A stretch of DNA of 41,309 bases from Eubacterium sp. GTDB taxonomy: Bacteria > Bacillota > Clostridia > Oscillospirales > Acutalibacteraceae. Location of the stretch: contig JAFWKC010000063.1 in NCBI GenBank assembly GCA_017514345.1, positions 1-41,309 of the forward strand, written 5' to 3'. The position numbers and the translations under genes are program-made. Of the stretch, positions 7,583 through 16,079 are shown piece after piece; the stretch's first letter is position 1, and each line of letters starts with the position of its first letter. The notes beneath the pieces were generated by a model that searched no databases, had not been told where the DNA came from, and was given only the letters and a program-made list of their open reading frames with translations.

Positions 7583-10500
7583 TTATTTATAGACAACTTT
7601 TGTTTTTATAGTTTTGCTCCATTTACCATAAAGCTTTTTATCGTTGACCAATTTATAAGCTCGTACTCGGACATATACCACTTGTAATTCCGAACCATAA
7701 TATTCATTAGCTGTATAGGTGGTTGTTGAAGCTCCGCTGATTGTTTTTGTCTTTGTCCATTTCTTTTTGTTCCCATATTGCACACCAGTTTGAACTTGAT
7801 AACCGTCTGCGCTCTTGATTTTTTTCCAAGTTGACTTAAATGCACCTGTGTAATAGTTGCTGTCAAGCGTTGTTTTGGCGGTAACGCCTTTTACCTGCGC
7901 TGGTTTTGCAACCTTTTTAACAATTTTAAAGGATTTCTTGATTGTACCTGAATAATATTTTCCTTTTAGTTCAATCTTCACGGTATAAGTGCCAAGCTTT
8001 TTTCTGCCTTTCGGATAAGTAACCGTATAACAGTCTTTGCTCAAAGTTCCATTCTCGTTATAAACCGTTACCTTAGGCTTTCTTGCTTTTCCGTTATAAG
8101 TATAGGTTGTTGAAGACAACCTTGCATACACCCGCGGAATATATTTATAATGCTGCTCATCTCCGCAACGCGTACAAGACGTTTCACTATAACCGTCATT
8201 TGTAGGCGTTGCTTTTTTGATTGTTGTAACATAATTGTGTCCAAGAGCATTTATAGTTGTCGTATAACTATTGCCACAATTATAGCATGTATAAGTTATT
8301 ACGCCGCTTTCCTCACAAGTTGCAGCTTTGTTAATCGTTGATAAATACGAATGATTTGTGCAAGCTGACGCACATAAAGCTTTAAATGAATAAGTTACTG
8401 GTGATGCGTTCCCTAACGAATGCCCTTTTGAAAAAGTAATATAATACTTACCCTCATTTAAGTATACTGTCTTGCTCTTTGTGTCACCACTTCCAATTGT
8501 AAATTCACTAAAAATCTGCCCTGAGTTCTCACTATACAAATCCACATAACAGTATGAGTAGAATAAAGGATTGTTATTTACTGAAAACAAAATATTTATT
8601 GGAGTTTGTCTGCTACCTTTTGGCACTTCAAAACAATATGCATCTGTTTCGTCTAAGTTACAAAGAAATCCGTTGTATTGAGTATTAAGATTAATCTTTG
8701 CCGCTGTAGAAGCGTTACGGTAAGTATAATCTTTTGTTTTTGTGAATGTCTCATTTGCTGATTGATAATCAATATACATTTCAAATTTGCCGCTGCATTT
8801 AACTTCGACTTTATATTTCCCTGCAAAAAGACCTACAATTCTATTGGTTTCATATCCTGTATTTGAATTCAAATAAGTTTTATTTAAAAAACTGTTATAT
8901 TCTGGGGCTAGTTCATCCACGCGCACCCCGTCTTTGTCATAAATACATATTGAGCATCGACCGTCACCAGCAAAATCAAACACCAAAACACCAGACTTGT
9001 TCAATTCAATATTATAGGTTTGGTTGTTTTGCGATTGAATCTTTGTGTTAAAAGTCAGATTCAACGCATCTACATAATCGTCATAGTATTGTTCTGTACA
9101 ACGTGAGCATTTATAAACATTATACCCACGAGATGTATAAGTTGGCGCTACGAAGCTGGACTTTACAAAATCATGTCCAAGTGCATCAATGCTTTCGTTG
9201 TACGTGTTTCCGCACGTTGTACATGTATATTTTTTTAAACCTGTTTTTGTACAAGTTGGCTGAGTAGTTACCGTACCATCATTATATGTATGAACACCTG
9301 TTGCAGGCACGCTTTCCGTCTTGGTTGCACCACATACCGTACAAGTGTATGTTTTAACTCCAGTTTTTGCACAAGTTGGCTGTGTTGTTATTGCGCCGTT
9401 ATTATAAGTGTGAACACCTGTTGCAGGCACACTTTCTGTTTTTGTTCCACCGCATACGGAGCAAGTAAACGTTTTAATTCCAGCACTTGTACAAGTTGGC
9501 TGTGATGTTATTTTGCCACTGTCATAGATGTGAACACCTGTTGCAGGTACAATTTCAGTTTTTGTGCCACCGCATACAGAGCAAGTAAATGTTTTAACTC
9601 CAGCAACTGTACATGTTGGTTGGGTTGTTACAACACCTGTATTATATGAATGTGCGGCTGGAAGTATATCTTTCATTGTCGCGCCGCACGTCGTACACGT
9701 AAACGATTTTAATCCGTTTTCAGTGCAAGTAGGTTTATTGTTTATTGTTCCATTGTCCCAAGTGTGAGCAACGCAAGACTCGCTTCCTGGTTTTGAACTA
9801 TAATAATAATGAATATTAGAATCTAGCAAACAATCATTATCGTTATCTATATCAATTGCATTCCACTCTCTTTCTGAGCCAGAATAATAAACATCTTTTA
9901 AATCACTAATTGCAGATTTGCCTATGCTTGTTACACTTTTAGGAATCGTTATACTTGTTAACCCTATACAGCCATAAAATGCATATTCACCTATGCTTGC
10001 AACACAGTCTGGTATGTTTATATTTTTTAATTTTTTGCAGGCATAGAATGTATACGGCTTTATGCTTTTTACATTTTCAGAAATAGCAACGCTTATTAAA
10101 TCCAAACAACCGCTAAATGCATATTCACCTATGTTTGTTACGCTATTGGGTATTGTAACACACGTTAAGCCTTTGCAATTTGAAAAAGCAGAATTGCCAA
10201 TATTTGTTACGCTACTAGGTATTGTAATACTCGTTAAGCATGAACAACCGTAAAAGGCATATTGATATATGCTTTTTATGTCTTCGGGAATTATTGTATT
10301 TTTGCAACCCTGAATTAATTCGTTTGTTGAGCTTTTTATTATTGCGTTACAGTTGTTTCTACTATCATAAACAGTATTTTCGCTATCAACAGAAATACTT
10401 GTTAAATTTGAGCACCCTCCAAATGGATCTCTGCCTATAATTGTAACGTTCTTTGGTATAGTTATACTTTTCAATCCCGTGCAAGATGAAAATGCAAGGT

Positions 10501-10972
10501 CCGCTATTAATTCTACACTTTCAGGGATGGAAACGCTTGTCAAAGCTGAACAATGATCAAATGCACTTGTTAATATTTTTGATATACTTTCAGGGATTAC
10601 GATACCCGTTAGGCTAGAGCAATAACGAAATGTATAACGGCCGATGCTAGTTATGCTATTTGGAATAGTTATACTTGTCATATTTTTACAATAGCAAAAC
10701 GCACATACACCAAGACTTGTTACTCCGTTTCTTATAATTACACTTTTAATGTCAGAATTTCTATAGAACGGAGATTGATATGTACTTTCATTATAACTGT
10801 TCATTTCACCAGTACCCCTTATTATCAGCGTCCCCGATGAGGAATCAAATGTCCAAGTAACATTGTTCCCACAAGAACCACTATTCGCTAATCCATACGC
10901 GTTGAACTCCATACCTGCTGTTATACTCAAAAGCATAACGATTGATAATAACAAACTTATAACTCTTTTCAT
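7583..10972 (-). CDS. secreted BspA-like leucine-rich-repeat protein with CxxC modules
   Basis: A 1129-residue exported protein. Signal peptide at 1-27 (KRVISLLLSIVMLLSITAG). Residues about 55-385 are LRR_5/BspA repeats with the recurring frame LTSITIPNSVTSIG...AFxxC. Residues about 395-620 hold five near-identical modules of about 40 residues (PTCTxxGxKTFTCSVCGGTKTE), each with two Cys pairs, likely metal binding or disulfide bonded. A beta-rich middle (630-870) follows, then two more CxxC modules, a 'YNGKARKPKVTVY' beta domain and a C-terminal FN3-like, Lys-rich domain. No LPXTG anchor seen. AAAGGAG precedes the start. It lies 35 bases after the P-loop gene and probably shares its transcript. 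Role: cell surface adhesion or substrate binding (inferred from family). Confidence 0.88.
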   Translation of the reverse strand: MKRVISLLLSIVMLLSITAGMEFNAYGLANSGSCGNNVTWTFDSSSGTLIIRGTGEMNSYNESTYQSPFYRNSDIKSVIIRNGVTSLGVCAFCYCKNMTSITIPNSITSIGRYTFRYCSSLTGIVIPESISKILTSAFDHCSALTSVSIPESVELIADLAFSSCTGLKSITIPKNVTIIGRDPFGGCSNLTSISVDSENTVYDSRNNCNAIIKSSTNELIQGCKNTIIPEDIKSIYQYAFYGCSCLTSITIPSSVTNIGNSAFSNCKGLTCVTIPNSVTNIGEYAFSGCLDLISVAISENVKSIKPYTFYACKKLKNINIPDCVASIGEYAFYGCIGLTSITIPKSVTSIGKSAISDLKDVYYSGSEREWNAIDIDNDNDCLLDSNIHYYYSSKPGSESCVAHTWDNGTINNKPTCTENGLKSFTCTTCGATMKDILPAAHSYNTGVVTTQPTCTVAGVKTFTCSVCGGTKTEIVPATGVHIYDSGKITSQPTCTSAGIKTFTCSVCGGTKTESVPATGVHTYNNGAITTQPTCAKTGVKTYTCTVCGATKTESVPATGVHTYNDGTVTTQPTCTKTGLKKYTCTTCGNTYNESIDALGHDFVKSSFVAPTYTSRGYNVYKCSRCTEQYYDDYVDALNLTFNTKIQSQNNQTYNIELNKSGVLVFDFAGDGRCSICIYDKDGVRVDELAPEYNSFLNKTYLNSNTGYETNRIVGLFAGKYKVEVKCSGKFEMYIDYQSANETFTKTKDYTYRNASTAAKINLNTQYNGFLCNLDETDAYCFEVPKGSRQTPINILFSVNNNPLFYSYCYVDLYSENSGQIFSEFTIGSGDTKSKTVYLNEGKYYITFSKGHSLGNASPVTYSFKALCASACTNHSYLSTINKAATCEESGVITYTCYNCGNSYTTTINALGHNYVTTIKKATPTNDGYSETSCTRCGDEQHYKYIPRVYARLSSTTYTYNGKARKPKVTVYNENGTLSKDCYTVTYPKGRKKLGTYTVKIELKGKYYSGTIKKSFKIVKKVAKPAQVKGVTAKTTLDSNYYTGAFKSTWKKIKSADGYQVQTGVQYGNKKKWTKTKTISGASTTTYTANEYYGSELQVVYVRVRAYKLVNDKKLYGKWSKTIKTKVVYK
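9290..9720 (-). repeat. 120-bp tandem repeats inside the LRR gene
   Basis: The word AACACCTGTTGCAGGCAC or a one-base variant recurs at a period of exactly 120 bp (about 9290, 9410, 9530), with more diverged copies on either side. They encode the CxxC modules. Similarity between units suggests recent duplication or gene conversion. Confidence 0.8.
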
Positions 10973-11007
10973 AAGTAGACTCCTTTATATAATAATTCAA
11001 TCTTGAT

Positions 11008-11472
11008 TTAAACTATATCAATCATTTCGAGTATTGCTTGTGCTTGAATTTCATTAGCTTTATCTTGAAATAGTTTAATAATAGCCTCTTCAACATCAGC
11101 TTCCCTAAAGACAGTCCATTTAAAAACCCAAATGAGATCGTATGGGTTGAATAAGCTCTCCATATATTCCCTTGTTTTATCTCTTGAACGACAAGTGCAA
11201 ATGTACAAATCTATGTTTTCACTGCTTTCTCTATGCATTTCTTCAAATGCATTTTTAATATCTTTTACACTGTCGCCGACGGTAATTATGGCAATATTTT
11301 TTGAATTGTATTCTAAAACGACCCACTGATCTTTTGTTGCCTTGCGATAATGACTTTTCGCAATACAACGTGAAACTGGAAGCAATTTGTTAATTAGATT
11401 GTTTAATGTAGCGGATTTTCCGGAATCTATCTCGCCTCGTAGAACTATTGCTTTTTTATCTTTTAAATCCAT
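11008..11472 (-). CDS. small P-loop NTPase-like protein
   Basis: A 154-residue soluble protein. Walker A is GEIDSGKSAT (about residues 13-22, GxxxxGKS), preceded by a beta-strand AIVLR. A possible Walker B-like strand is IAIITVGDS (about 61), and a further strand DLYICTCR. No DNA-binding or membrane segment. The start is the ATG at 11472 with AAGGAGTGAT 5 bases upstream; a GTG at 11481 lies inside that ribosome site and is rejected. It is the first gene after a structured leader with a terminator and precedes the large LRR gene by 35 bases. The family is not recognised; a small nucleotide-dependent switch or a minimal kinase are both possible. Confidence 0.8.
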   Translation of the reverse strand: MDLKDKKAIVLRGEIDSGKSATLNNLINKLLPVSRCIAKSHYRKATKDQWVVLEYNSKNIAIITVGDSVKDIKNAFEEMHRESSENIDLYICTCRSRDKTREYMESLFNPYDLIWVFKWTVFREADVEEAIIKLFQDKANEIQAQAILEMIDIV

Positions 11473-11492
11473 AAATATCACTCCTTTGATAA

Positions 11493-11667
11493 ATAAAAAA
11501 GCGTACAGTCGAAACTGTACGCAAAAAACGCAAGCTCAACTGTCGCCAAACATAACTAAACACGATGCACAAAAAATAAGCATGTGATTAAAGAGCATGC
11601 ATTTTTATCAAAAGATAAAAAGACACACTTATAGTTTGTGCAAAAAATATTTAGTTATATTTGGCAC
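11493..11667 (-). ncRNA. structured leader RNA or sRNA ending in a terminator
   Basis: Minus strand transcript of about 170 nt. An outer 16-bp helix joins 11650-11665 with 11545-11560 (15 Watson-Crick pairs plus one G.U that pairs only in minus-strand RNA). Inside: a 7-bp helix (11635-11641 / 11567-11573), an 8-bp hairpin with 4-base loop (11602-11609 / 11614-11621) and a 5-bp hairpin (11580-11584 / 11596-11600). Then a terminator GCGTACAGT / ACTGTACGC with 4-base loop (11501-11522) and a T-run. A consensus promoter places +1 at the first base of the outer helix. No matching Rfam family known to me. Confidence 0.72.
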
Positions 11668-11671
11668 TTTT

Positions 11672-11700
11672 ATTTTATCATTTATTAGTTAAATAGTCAA
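11672..11700 (-). promoter_or_regulatory. promoter of the structured leader RNA
   Basis: Minus strand TTGACT (11695-11700), 17-base spacer, TGATAAAAT (-10 TAAAAT at 11672-11677). +1 at about 11665-11667. Confidence 0.75.
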
Positions 11701-11935
11701 TAAATATGTTACAGACTGCAGCGAGCATAGACTTGGTGTAAAATAGCGTATTTTGGAGTTGCGTTTAACCGAAATACGATGAGTGTGAGCGAAGCTCACC
11801 AAACAACCGCAAACTGCTTACTGAATACTGCCGACTGAAGAATATACAACAGGAATAACACAAGGATTTGGCGTATACAAGTCCTTGTGTTTGTTTTTTA
11901 ATAATTTGTAAATCTCGAAAAATCAAAACACAAGA
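11701..11935. other. intergenic stretch, repeats and an orphan terminator
   Basis: No ORF with a ribosome site was found. It holds a triloop hairpin GTGAGC-GAA-GCTCAC (11785-11799), also present at 17365, and a + strand terminator ACACAAGGA / TCCTTGTGT (11858-11890) followed by TTGTTTTTT. What transcript that terminator ends is unclear. Confidence 0.6.
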
Positions 11936-11937
11936 TA

Positions 11938-11966
11938 TTGAAAATTTCGGCGAAATATGGTATAAT
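11938..11966 (+). promoter_or_regulatory. promoter of the nfeD-SPFH operon
   Basis: TTGAAA (11938-11943), 17-base spacer, TATAAT (11961-11966). The leader to the start codon is about 100 bases. Confidence 0.75.
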
Positions 11967-12073
11967 TAGCACGACATATGGAAAGAGAATAATGTGGGCA
12001 GCACAATATAATATGTATATATAAATACATATATATTATCGTCCGTATGAATACTATGAAAGGATGAGAGAGT

Positions 12074-12508
12074 ATGACAGATGTAAAAATGTATATTGTC
12101 TGGGCGGCGCTGATAGTAGCGTTCGGCGTGCTCGAGGGCGTAACTGCTCAGCTTGTGTCAATTTGGTTTGTTATCGGTGCGATTGCAGCGCTGATTGCTC
12201 AGCTTCTCGGCGCGACGCTGATGATACAGATAATCGTATTTATCGCGGTAAGCATTGTTGCTCTGTTAATCACACGTCCGCTCGTTCGCAAAAAGCTGAA
12301 CACAAAGGCCGAAAAGACAAACGCCGACCGATGCATCGGACAGGAAGCCGTAGTTATCGAGGACATCGATAACCTTGCGCCGTCAGGTCAGGTTAAGGCT
12401 GACGGAAAAATCTGGACAGCGCGTTCGGCAAACGGCGAAAGAATACCTAAAGGCACAATTGTCACCGTTGAAAAAATCGACGGCGTAAAGCTTATTGTAA
12501 AAAACTAA
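12074..12508 (+). CDS. NfeD family membrane protein
   Basis: A 144-residue protein with three closely spaced transmembrane helices (about 7-27, 28-47, 49-67), then a cytosolic OB-fold domain (about 82-144: GQEAVVIEDI, GQVKADGKIWTARS, IPKGTIVTVEKIDGVKLIV) typical of NfeD. The start has AGGATGAGAG upstream. The next gene encodes an SPFH protein, the usual NfeD partner; the pair is thought to organise membrane microdomains. There are 135 bases of hairpin-rich repeat between the two genes. Confidence 0.92.
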   Translation: MTDVKMYIVWAALIVAFGVLEGVTAQLVSIWFVIGAIAALIAQLLGATLMIQIIVFIAVSIVALLITRPLVRKKLNTKAEKTNADRCIGQEAVVIEDIDNLAPSGQVKADGKIWTARSANGERIPKGTIVTVEKIDGVKLIVKN

Positions 12509-12640
12509 AGGAGCGAGCTATGCTCGCAAGACTCAAGCTTCAAGGCTCAAGGTTAATGGTGGGCGCTGCCCACACCTATTATAAAATGCCTGTGCGGCGA
12601 ACATCTGAAATTCACAATTCATAATTAAAAAGGAGATATT
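12509..12640. repeat. intergenic hairpin repeats
   Basis: Triloop hairpins GCGAGC-TAT-GCTCGC (12513-12527) and GTGGGC-GCT-GCCCAC (12559-12573), then TAAAATGCCTGTGCGGCGAA, a near copy of which lies at about 17297-17320. They separate nfeD from its SPFH partner without an obvious terminator. Confidence 0.7.
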
Positions 12641-12643
12641 TTT

Positions 12644-13567
12644 ATGGGAGCATTAACAGTAGTAATCATTTTAATCGTAATCGCAGTATTTGCGCTTGTA
12701 TTCGCGAACATCCGCATCGTGCCGCAGTCAAAGGCATTCGTAATTGAAAGGCTCGGCACATATTCAACAACGTGGGAAACGGGACTCCACGTAAAAATCC
12801 CGTTCATTGAAAGAGTAGCAAAAACCGTTTCGCTCAAGGAGCAGGTTGTTGACTTCAAGCCGCAGCCCGTTATCACAAAGGATAACGTAACAATGCAGAT
12901 TGACACGGTTGTATTCTTCCAGATTACAGACCCGAAGCTTTACACCTACGGCGTTGAAAGCCCGATTTCGGCTATCGAAAACCTGTCGGCAACCACGCTT
13001 CGTAACATCATCGGCGAGCTTGAGCTCGACTCAACGCTCACCTCGCGCGACACAATCAACGCAAAAATCAGAGTTATTCTTGACGAAGCAACGGACCCGT
13101 GGGGCATCAAGGTAAACCGCGTTGAGCTCAAAAACATCATTCCGCCGCGTGAAATTCAGGACGCAATGGAAAAGCAGATGAAGGCAGAGCGTGAAAGACG
13201 TGAGGCTATCCTCCGCGCAGAGGGTGAAAAACAATCAAGAATTCTTGTTGCAGAAGGTCACAAGGAGTCAAAAATCCTTGAAGCAGAAGCAGAAAAGCAG
13301 TCGGCAATCCTCGCAGCAGAGGCTGTTAAGGAAGCAAAAATCCGCGAGGCTGAGGGTGAAGCTGAAGCTATCGCAAAGGTACAGCAGGCATCGGCAGAAG
13401 CAATCAAGATGCTCAACGAGGCTAACGCAAACGACGCCGTTCTGAAGCTCAAGGCTATGGAAGCCTTCGCAAAGGCTGCAGACGGACAGGCAACGAAAAT
13501 CATCATCCCGTCCGAAATTCAGTCACTCGCAGGTCTTGCAGAAGGCATTGTTGAGGCCGCAAAATAA
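12644..13567 (+). CDS. SPFH/band 7 (stomatin-like) protein
   Basis: A 307-residue stomatin/QmcA-type protein. N-terminal membrane anchor (3-23), SPFH domain (about 25-185: VPQSKAFVIERLGTYSTTWETG, shown in part as VIERLGTYSTTW; VDFKPQPVITKDNVTMQID; PPREIQDAMEKQMKAERERR) and an Ala/Glu/Lys-rich coiled coil (185-265), then a short conserved tail IIIPSEIQSLAGL. Ribosome site AAGGAG. It oligomerises on membranes and pairs with NfeD. A terminator AAGGAGC / GCTCCTT with T-run follows at 13578-13606. Confidence 0.94.
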   Translation: MGALTVVIILIVIAVFALVFANIRIVPQSKAFVIERLGTYSTTWETGLHVKIPFIERVAKTVSLKEQVVDFKPQPVITKDNVTMQIDTVVFFQITDPKLYTYGVESPISAIENLSATTLRNIIGELELDSTLTSRDTINAKIRVILDEATDPWGIKVNRVELKNIIPPREIQDAMEKQMKAERERREAILRAEGEKQSRILVAEGHKESKILEAEAEKQSAILAAEAVKEAKIREAEGEAEAIAKVQQASAEAIKMLNEANANDAVLKLKAMEAFAKAADGQATKIIIPSEIQSLAGLAEGIVEAAK

Positions 13568-13577
13568 GCATACCACT

Positions 13578-13606
13578 AAGGAGCGATGCAAGTTGCTCCT
13601 TTTTTG
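13578..13606 (+). terminator. terminator after the SPFH gene
   Basis: AAGGAGC / GCTCCTT stem followed by TTTTTTG. Confidence 0.8.
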
Positions 13607-13644
13607 TTTGATATAAAAACTTAAAGCGTAAAGCTATTTTACTG

Positions 13645-13673
13645 TTGATTTCAACAGCAAAATATATTATAAT
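13645..13673 (+). promoter_or_regulatory. trmB promoter
   Basis: TTGATT (13645-13650), 17-base spacer, TATAAT (13668-13673). The -35 lies inside the palindrome CTGTTGATTTCAACAG, a possible operator. Confidence 0.65.
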
Positions 13674-13690
13674 GCCCTCGGTGATGAGAA

Positions 13691-14365
13691 ATGAGACCGA
13701 GACACAAGAAAAATCTTGAAAGCAGGCTTGAAGCAGTAAGCGATTATTTAATCACGCTTCGCAACGAAAGCCTTAATTTTAACGACGCAAAAAACGAAAA
13801 TCATCTGCTTGATTTGGCTGAGCTTTTTGGCAACGACAAGCCCATTCAGCTTGAAATCGGCGGCGGCAAGGGCGCGTTTGCGACGACGCTCGCCGAGCAG
13901 AATCCCGACATCAACGTGCTTTGCGTGGAAAAGGTGCAGGACGTAATAGTTGTCGGATGCGAAACGGCGAAGGACAAGGGACTGAAAAACATCAAGTTCC
14001 TTGACTGCGCGGCTGAATACCTGCCGTCGTACATTCCCGAAAATTCAGTTGAGGTAATATATCTCAATTTTTCGTGTCCTTATCCGAAAAAGAGCTACGC
14101 GTCGCACAGGCTGACGAGCGAGCGTTTTCTTGAAATCTACAAGCCGCTTCTTAAGGACGGCGCGCCGATTTATCAGAAAACGGACAATATGCACTTTTTT
14201 GAATGGTCGATTGAGTCGTTTTCAAAATGCGGCTTTGAGCTGTCAAATATATCGCTCGACCTGCACAACAGCGACTTTGAGGGCAACATCGTAACCGAGT
14301 ATGAGGAGAGGTTTTCGTCACAGGGATATCCGATTTATCGTCTTGAAGCCCGTTTAAAGAAATAA
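13691..14365 (+). CDS. trmB: tRNA (guanine-N7-)-methyltransferase, variant motif
   Basis: SAM-dependent methylation of G46 in the tRNA variable loop. 224 residues, normal length. N-terminus RPRHKKNLESRL; SAM motif LEIGGGKGAFATTLA (about 55; family usually E-G-C-G-KG, here GGG); LCVEKVQDVI; and the signature near residue 120 reads LNFSCPYPKKSYASHRLT, where most TrmB have LNFSDPWPKKRHxxRRLT. Thus the conserved Asp and Trp are Cys and Tyr. The C-terminus TEYEERFSSQGYPIYRLEA is typical. GGTGATGAGA precedes the start. Single gene with its own promoter. Confidence 0.92.
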   Translation: MRPRHKKNLESRLEAVSDYLITLRNESLNFNDAKNENHLLDLAELFGNDKPIQLEIGGGKGAFATTLAEQNPDINVLCVEKVQDVIVVGCETAKDKGLKNIKFLDCAAEYLPSYIPENSVEVIYLNFSCPYPKKSYASHRLTSERFLEIYKPLLKDGAPIYQKTDNMHFFEWSIESFSKCGFELSNISLDLHNSDFEGNIVTEYEERFSSQGYPIYRLEARLKK

Positions 14366-14383
14366 TTTTGTTTAAAATTAATA

Positions 14384-14412
14384 TTGAAATCATTGTTTTA
14401 TAATGTTAAAAT
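14384..14412 (+). promoter_or_regulatory. promoter of the aldehyde dehydrogenase gene
   Basis: TTGAAA (14384-14389), 17-base spacer, TAAAAT (14407-14412), close to AAGAAAGG and the start codon. Confidence 0.6.
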
Positions 14413-14449
14413 AATAATGTTAAATTAAAGAAAGGTATAGGACTAAATT

Positions 14450-15955
14450 ATGGAAAAACTCAAGTATTTTGTTAACGGCGAGTTCAGAGAGTCAAAAACT
14501 GACGTTTGGTACGACCTTCACAACCCATCAACTGGTGAGGTTACAGGTCAGGCTCCGTGCTGTACTAACGACGAGGTTCTTGAAGCTATTGAGGCTGCCG
14601 ACAAAGCATATCCTGCCTGGAGAAATACTCCTGCAAGAAAAAGAGCGGCTATCCTCTTTAAGGTTAGAGAGCTTATCATCGAGCATATGGACGAGCTTAC
14701 AATGCTCGTTTGCGAAGAAAACGGCAAAACCTGGGCTGAGGCTGCAGGCGACGTAGGTAAGGCACAGGAGGGCACCGAGCTTGCTACTCAGGCTCCGTCG
14801 CTTATGATGGGCGAAAGCATTATGGACGCTTCAACAGGCTTCGATACAGTTAAGTACCGCGAGGCTATGGGCGTTTTCGCTGGTATCGTTCCCGTTAACT
14901 TCCCTGCTATGATTCCGTTCGGCTGGATGGCTCCAGTTTGTGTTGCTTGCGGTAACACGATGGTGCTCAAGGCTGCTTCTCTTACTCCGAGAACTGCTAT
15001 GAGAATCGGCGAGCTTTACAAGGAGGCAGGAATTCCCGACGGTGTAATCAACATCGTAACCTGTTCAAGAAACGAGATTAACACAATTCTCGAGCATCCT
15101 GCTGTTAAGGGTATCACCTTTGTAGGCTCTACTCCAGTAGGTCTTAAGATTTACGAAAAGGCTGCTGCTAACGGCAAGAGATGTCAGGCACTCTGCCAGG
15201 CTAAAAACCACGCGCTCGTTATGGAAGACTGCGCGCTCGAAAGAACTGTTGCTGGCGTTATCAATTCAGCTTTCGGCTGCGGCGGTCAGAGATGTATGGC
15301 TCTTTCAGCCTGCGTAGTACAGGACAGCATCGCAGACAAGTTTGTTGCAGAGCTCAAAAAGCAGATTGCTTCTGTAAACTGCGGTCCTGCGTGGGACAAG
15401 AGCACAAGACTTGGTCCTATTACATATGAAAAGCACTACAAGGAAGTGCTTGCTGATATCGAAAAGGGTATCAACGAGGGCGCTGAGCTCGTAGTTGACG
15501 GCAGAAATCCAGAGGTTCCTGCAGGCTACGAAAACGGCTACTTTGTAGGTCCTACAGTATTTGACCACGTTACACCCGATATGACAATCGGCGACGAGGA
15601 AGTATTCGGTCCTGTTCTTTGCATCAAGAGAGTTAAGGACTTTGACGAGGGTCTTGCGCTTATGAACGCTAACCCGTATGCTAACGGCTCCGTTATCTAT
15701 ACACAGAGCGGTTACTATGCTCGTCAGTTCGCCCGTTACACCGACGGCGGTCAGGTTGGTATCAACGTTGGTATTCCTGTACCGGTTGGCTTCATTCCGT
15801 TCAGCGGTCACAAGCAGTCGTTCTTCGGCGACCTTCACTGCCTCGGCAAGGACGCTTACCGCTTCTTCACAGAGAGCAAGTCAGTAACACAGCATTGGTT
15901 TGACGAGGAGGAAATGAAGGCAAAAGAGGTTGACACCTGGGACGGACTTCTTTAA
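14450..15955 (+). CDS. mmsA: CoA-acylating (methylmalonate-semialdehyde type) aldehyde dehydrogenase
   Basis: A 501-residue NAD-dependent dehydrogenase of the MmsA/IolA group: (methyl)malonate semialdehyde + CoA + NAD to propionyl- or acetyl-CoA. Start MEKLKYFVNGEF is typical. Cofactor-binding region GIVPVNFPAMIPFGW, FVGSTPVG (about 225); QAKNHALVMEDC replaces the Glu-containing motif of ordinary aldehyde dehydrogenases, as in CoA-dependent members; nucleophile Cys in GCGGQRCMALS (about 282); C-terminal PVGFIPFSGHKQSFFGDLH. No iol or valine-degradation neighbours, so the true substrate is open. Codons are strongly biased (GCT, GGT, AGA) compared with neighbours, suggesting high expression. 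Followed by a strong terminator. Confidence 0.88.
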   Translation: MEKLKYFVNGEFRESKTDVWYDLHNPSTGEVTGQAPCCTNDEVLEAIEAADKAYPAWRNTPARKRAAILFKVRELIIEHMDELTMLVCEENGKTWAEAAGDVGKAQEGTELATQAPSLMMGESIMDASTGFDTVKYREAMGVFAGIVPVNFPAMIPFGWMAPVCVACGNTMVLKAASLTPRTAMRIGELYKEAGIPDGVINIVTCSRNEINTILEHPAVKGITFVGSTPVGLKIYEKAAANGKRCQALCQAKNHALVMEDCALERTVAGVINSAFGCGGQRCMALSACVVQDSIADKFVAELKKQIASVNCGPAWDKSTRLGPITYEKHYKEVLADIEKGINEGAELVVDGRNPEVPAGYENGYFVGPTVFDHVTPDMTIGDEEVFGPVLCIKRVKDFDEGLALMNANPYANGSVIYTQSGYYARQFARYTDGGQVGINVGIPVPVGFIPFSGHKQSFFGDLHCLGKDAYRFFTESKSVTQHWFDEEEMKAKEVDTWDGLL

Positions 15956-15968
15956 TTGATTAACGAAA

Positions 15969-15994
15969 GGCTTTGCAAATGCAAAGCCTTTTTT
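15969..15994 (+). terminator. terminator after mmsA
   Basis: GGCTTTGC / GCAAAGCC with 4-base loop and TTTTTT. Confidence 0.92.
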
Positions 15995-16008
15995 CACACA
16001 TATAATTC

Positions 16009-16037
16009 TTGACTGCATTTTAATAATATGATAAAAT
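16009..16037 (+). promoter_or_regulatory. promoter of the second LRR gene
   Basis: TTGACT (16009-16014), 17-base spacer, TGATAAAAT (-10 at 16032-16037). Same -35, spacing and extended -10 as the promoter at 11672-11700 that leads to the other LRR gene. Confidence 0.78.
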
Positions 16038-16079
16038 TGAAATGCTAAATAATTATAAATATTAATAGGAGGAAAATTT

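Noticed and set aside
9290-9720. Regular 120-bp repeats that could suggest a CRISPR array
   Set aside because: Whole units repeat with no unique spacers, and they are in frame inside the LRR gene.
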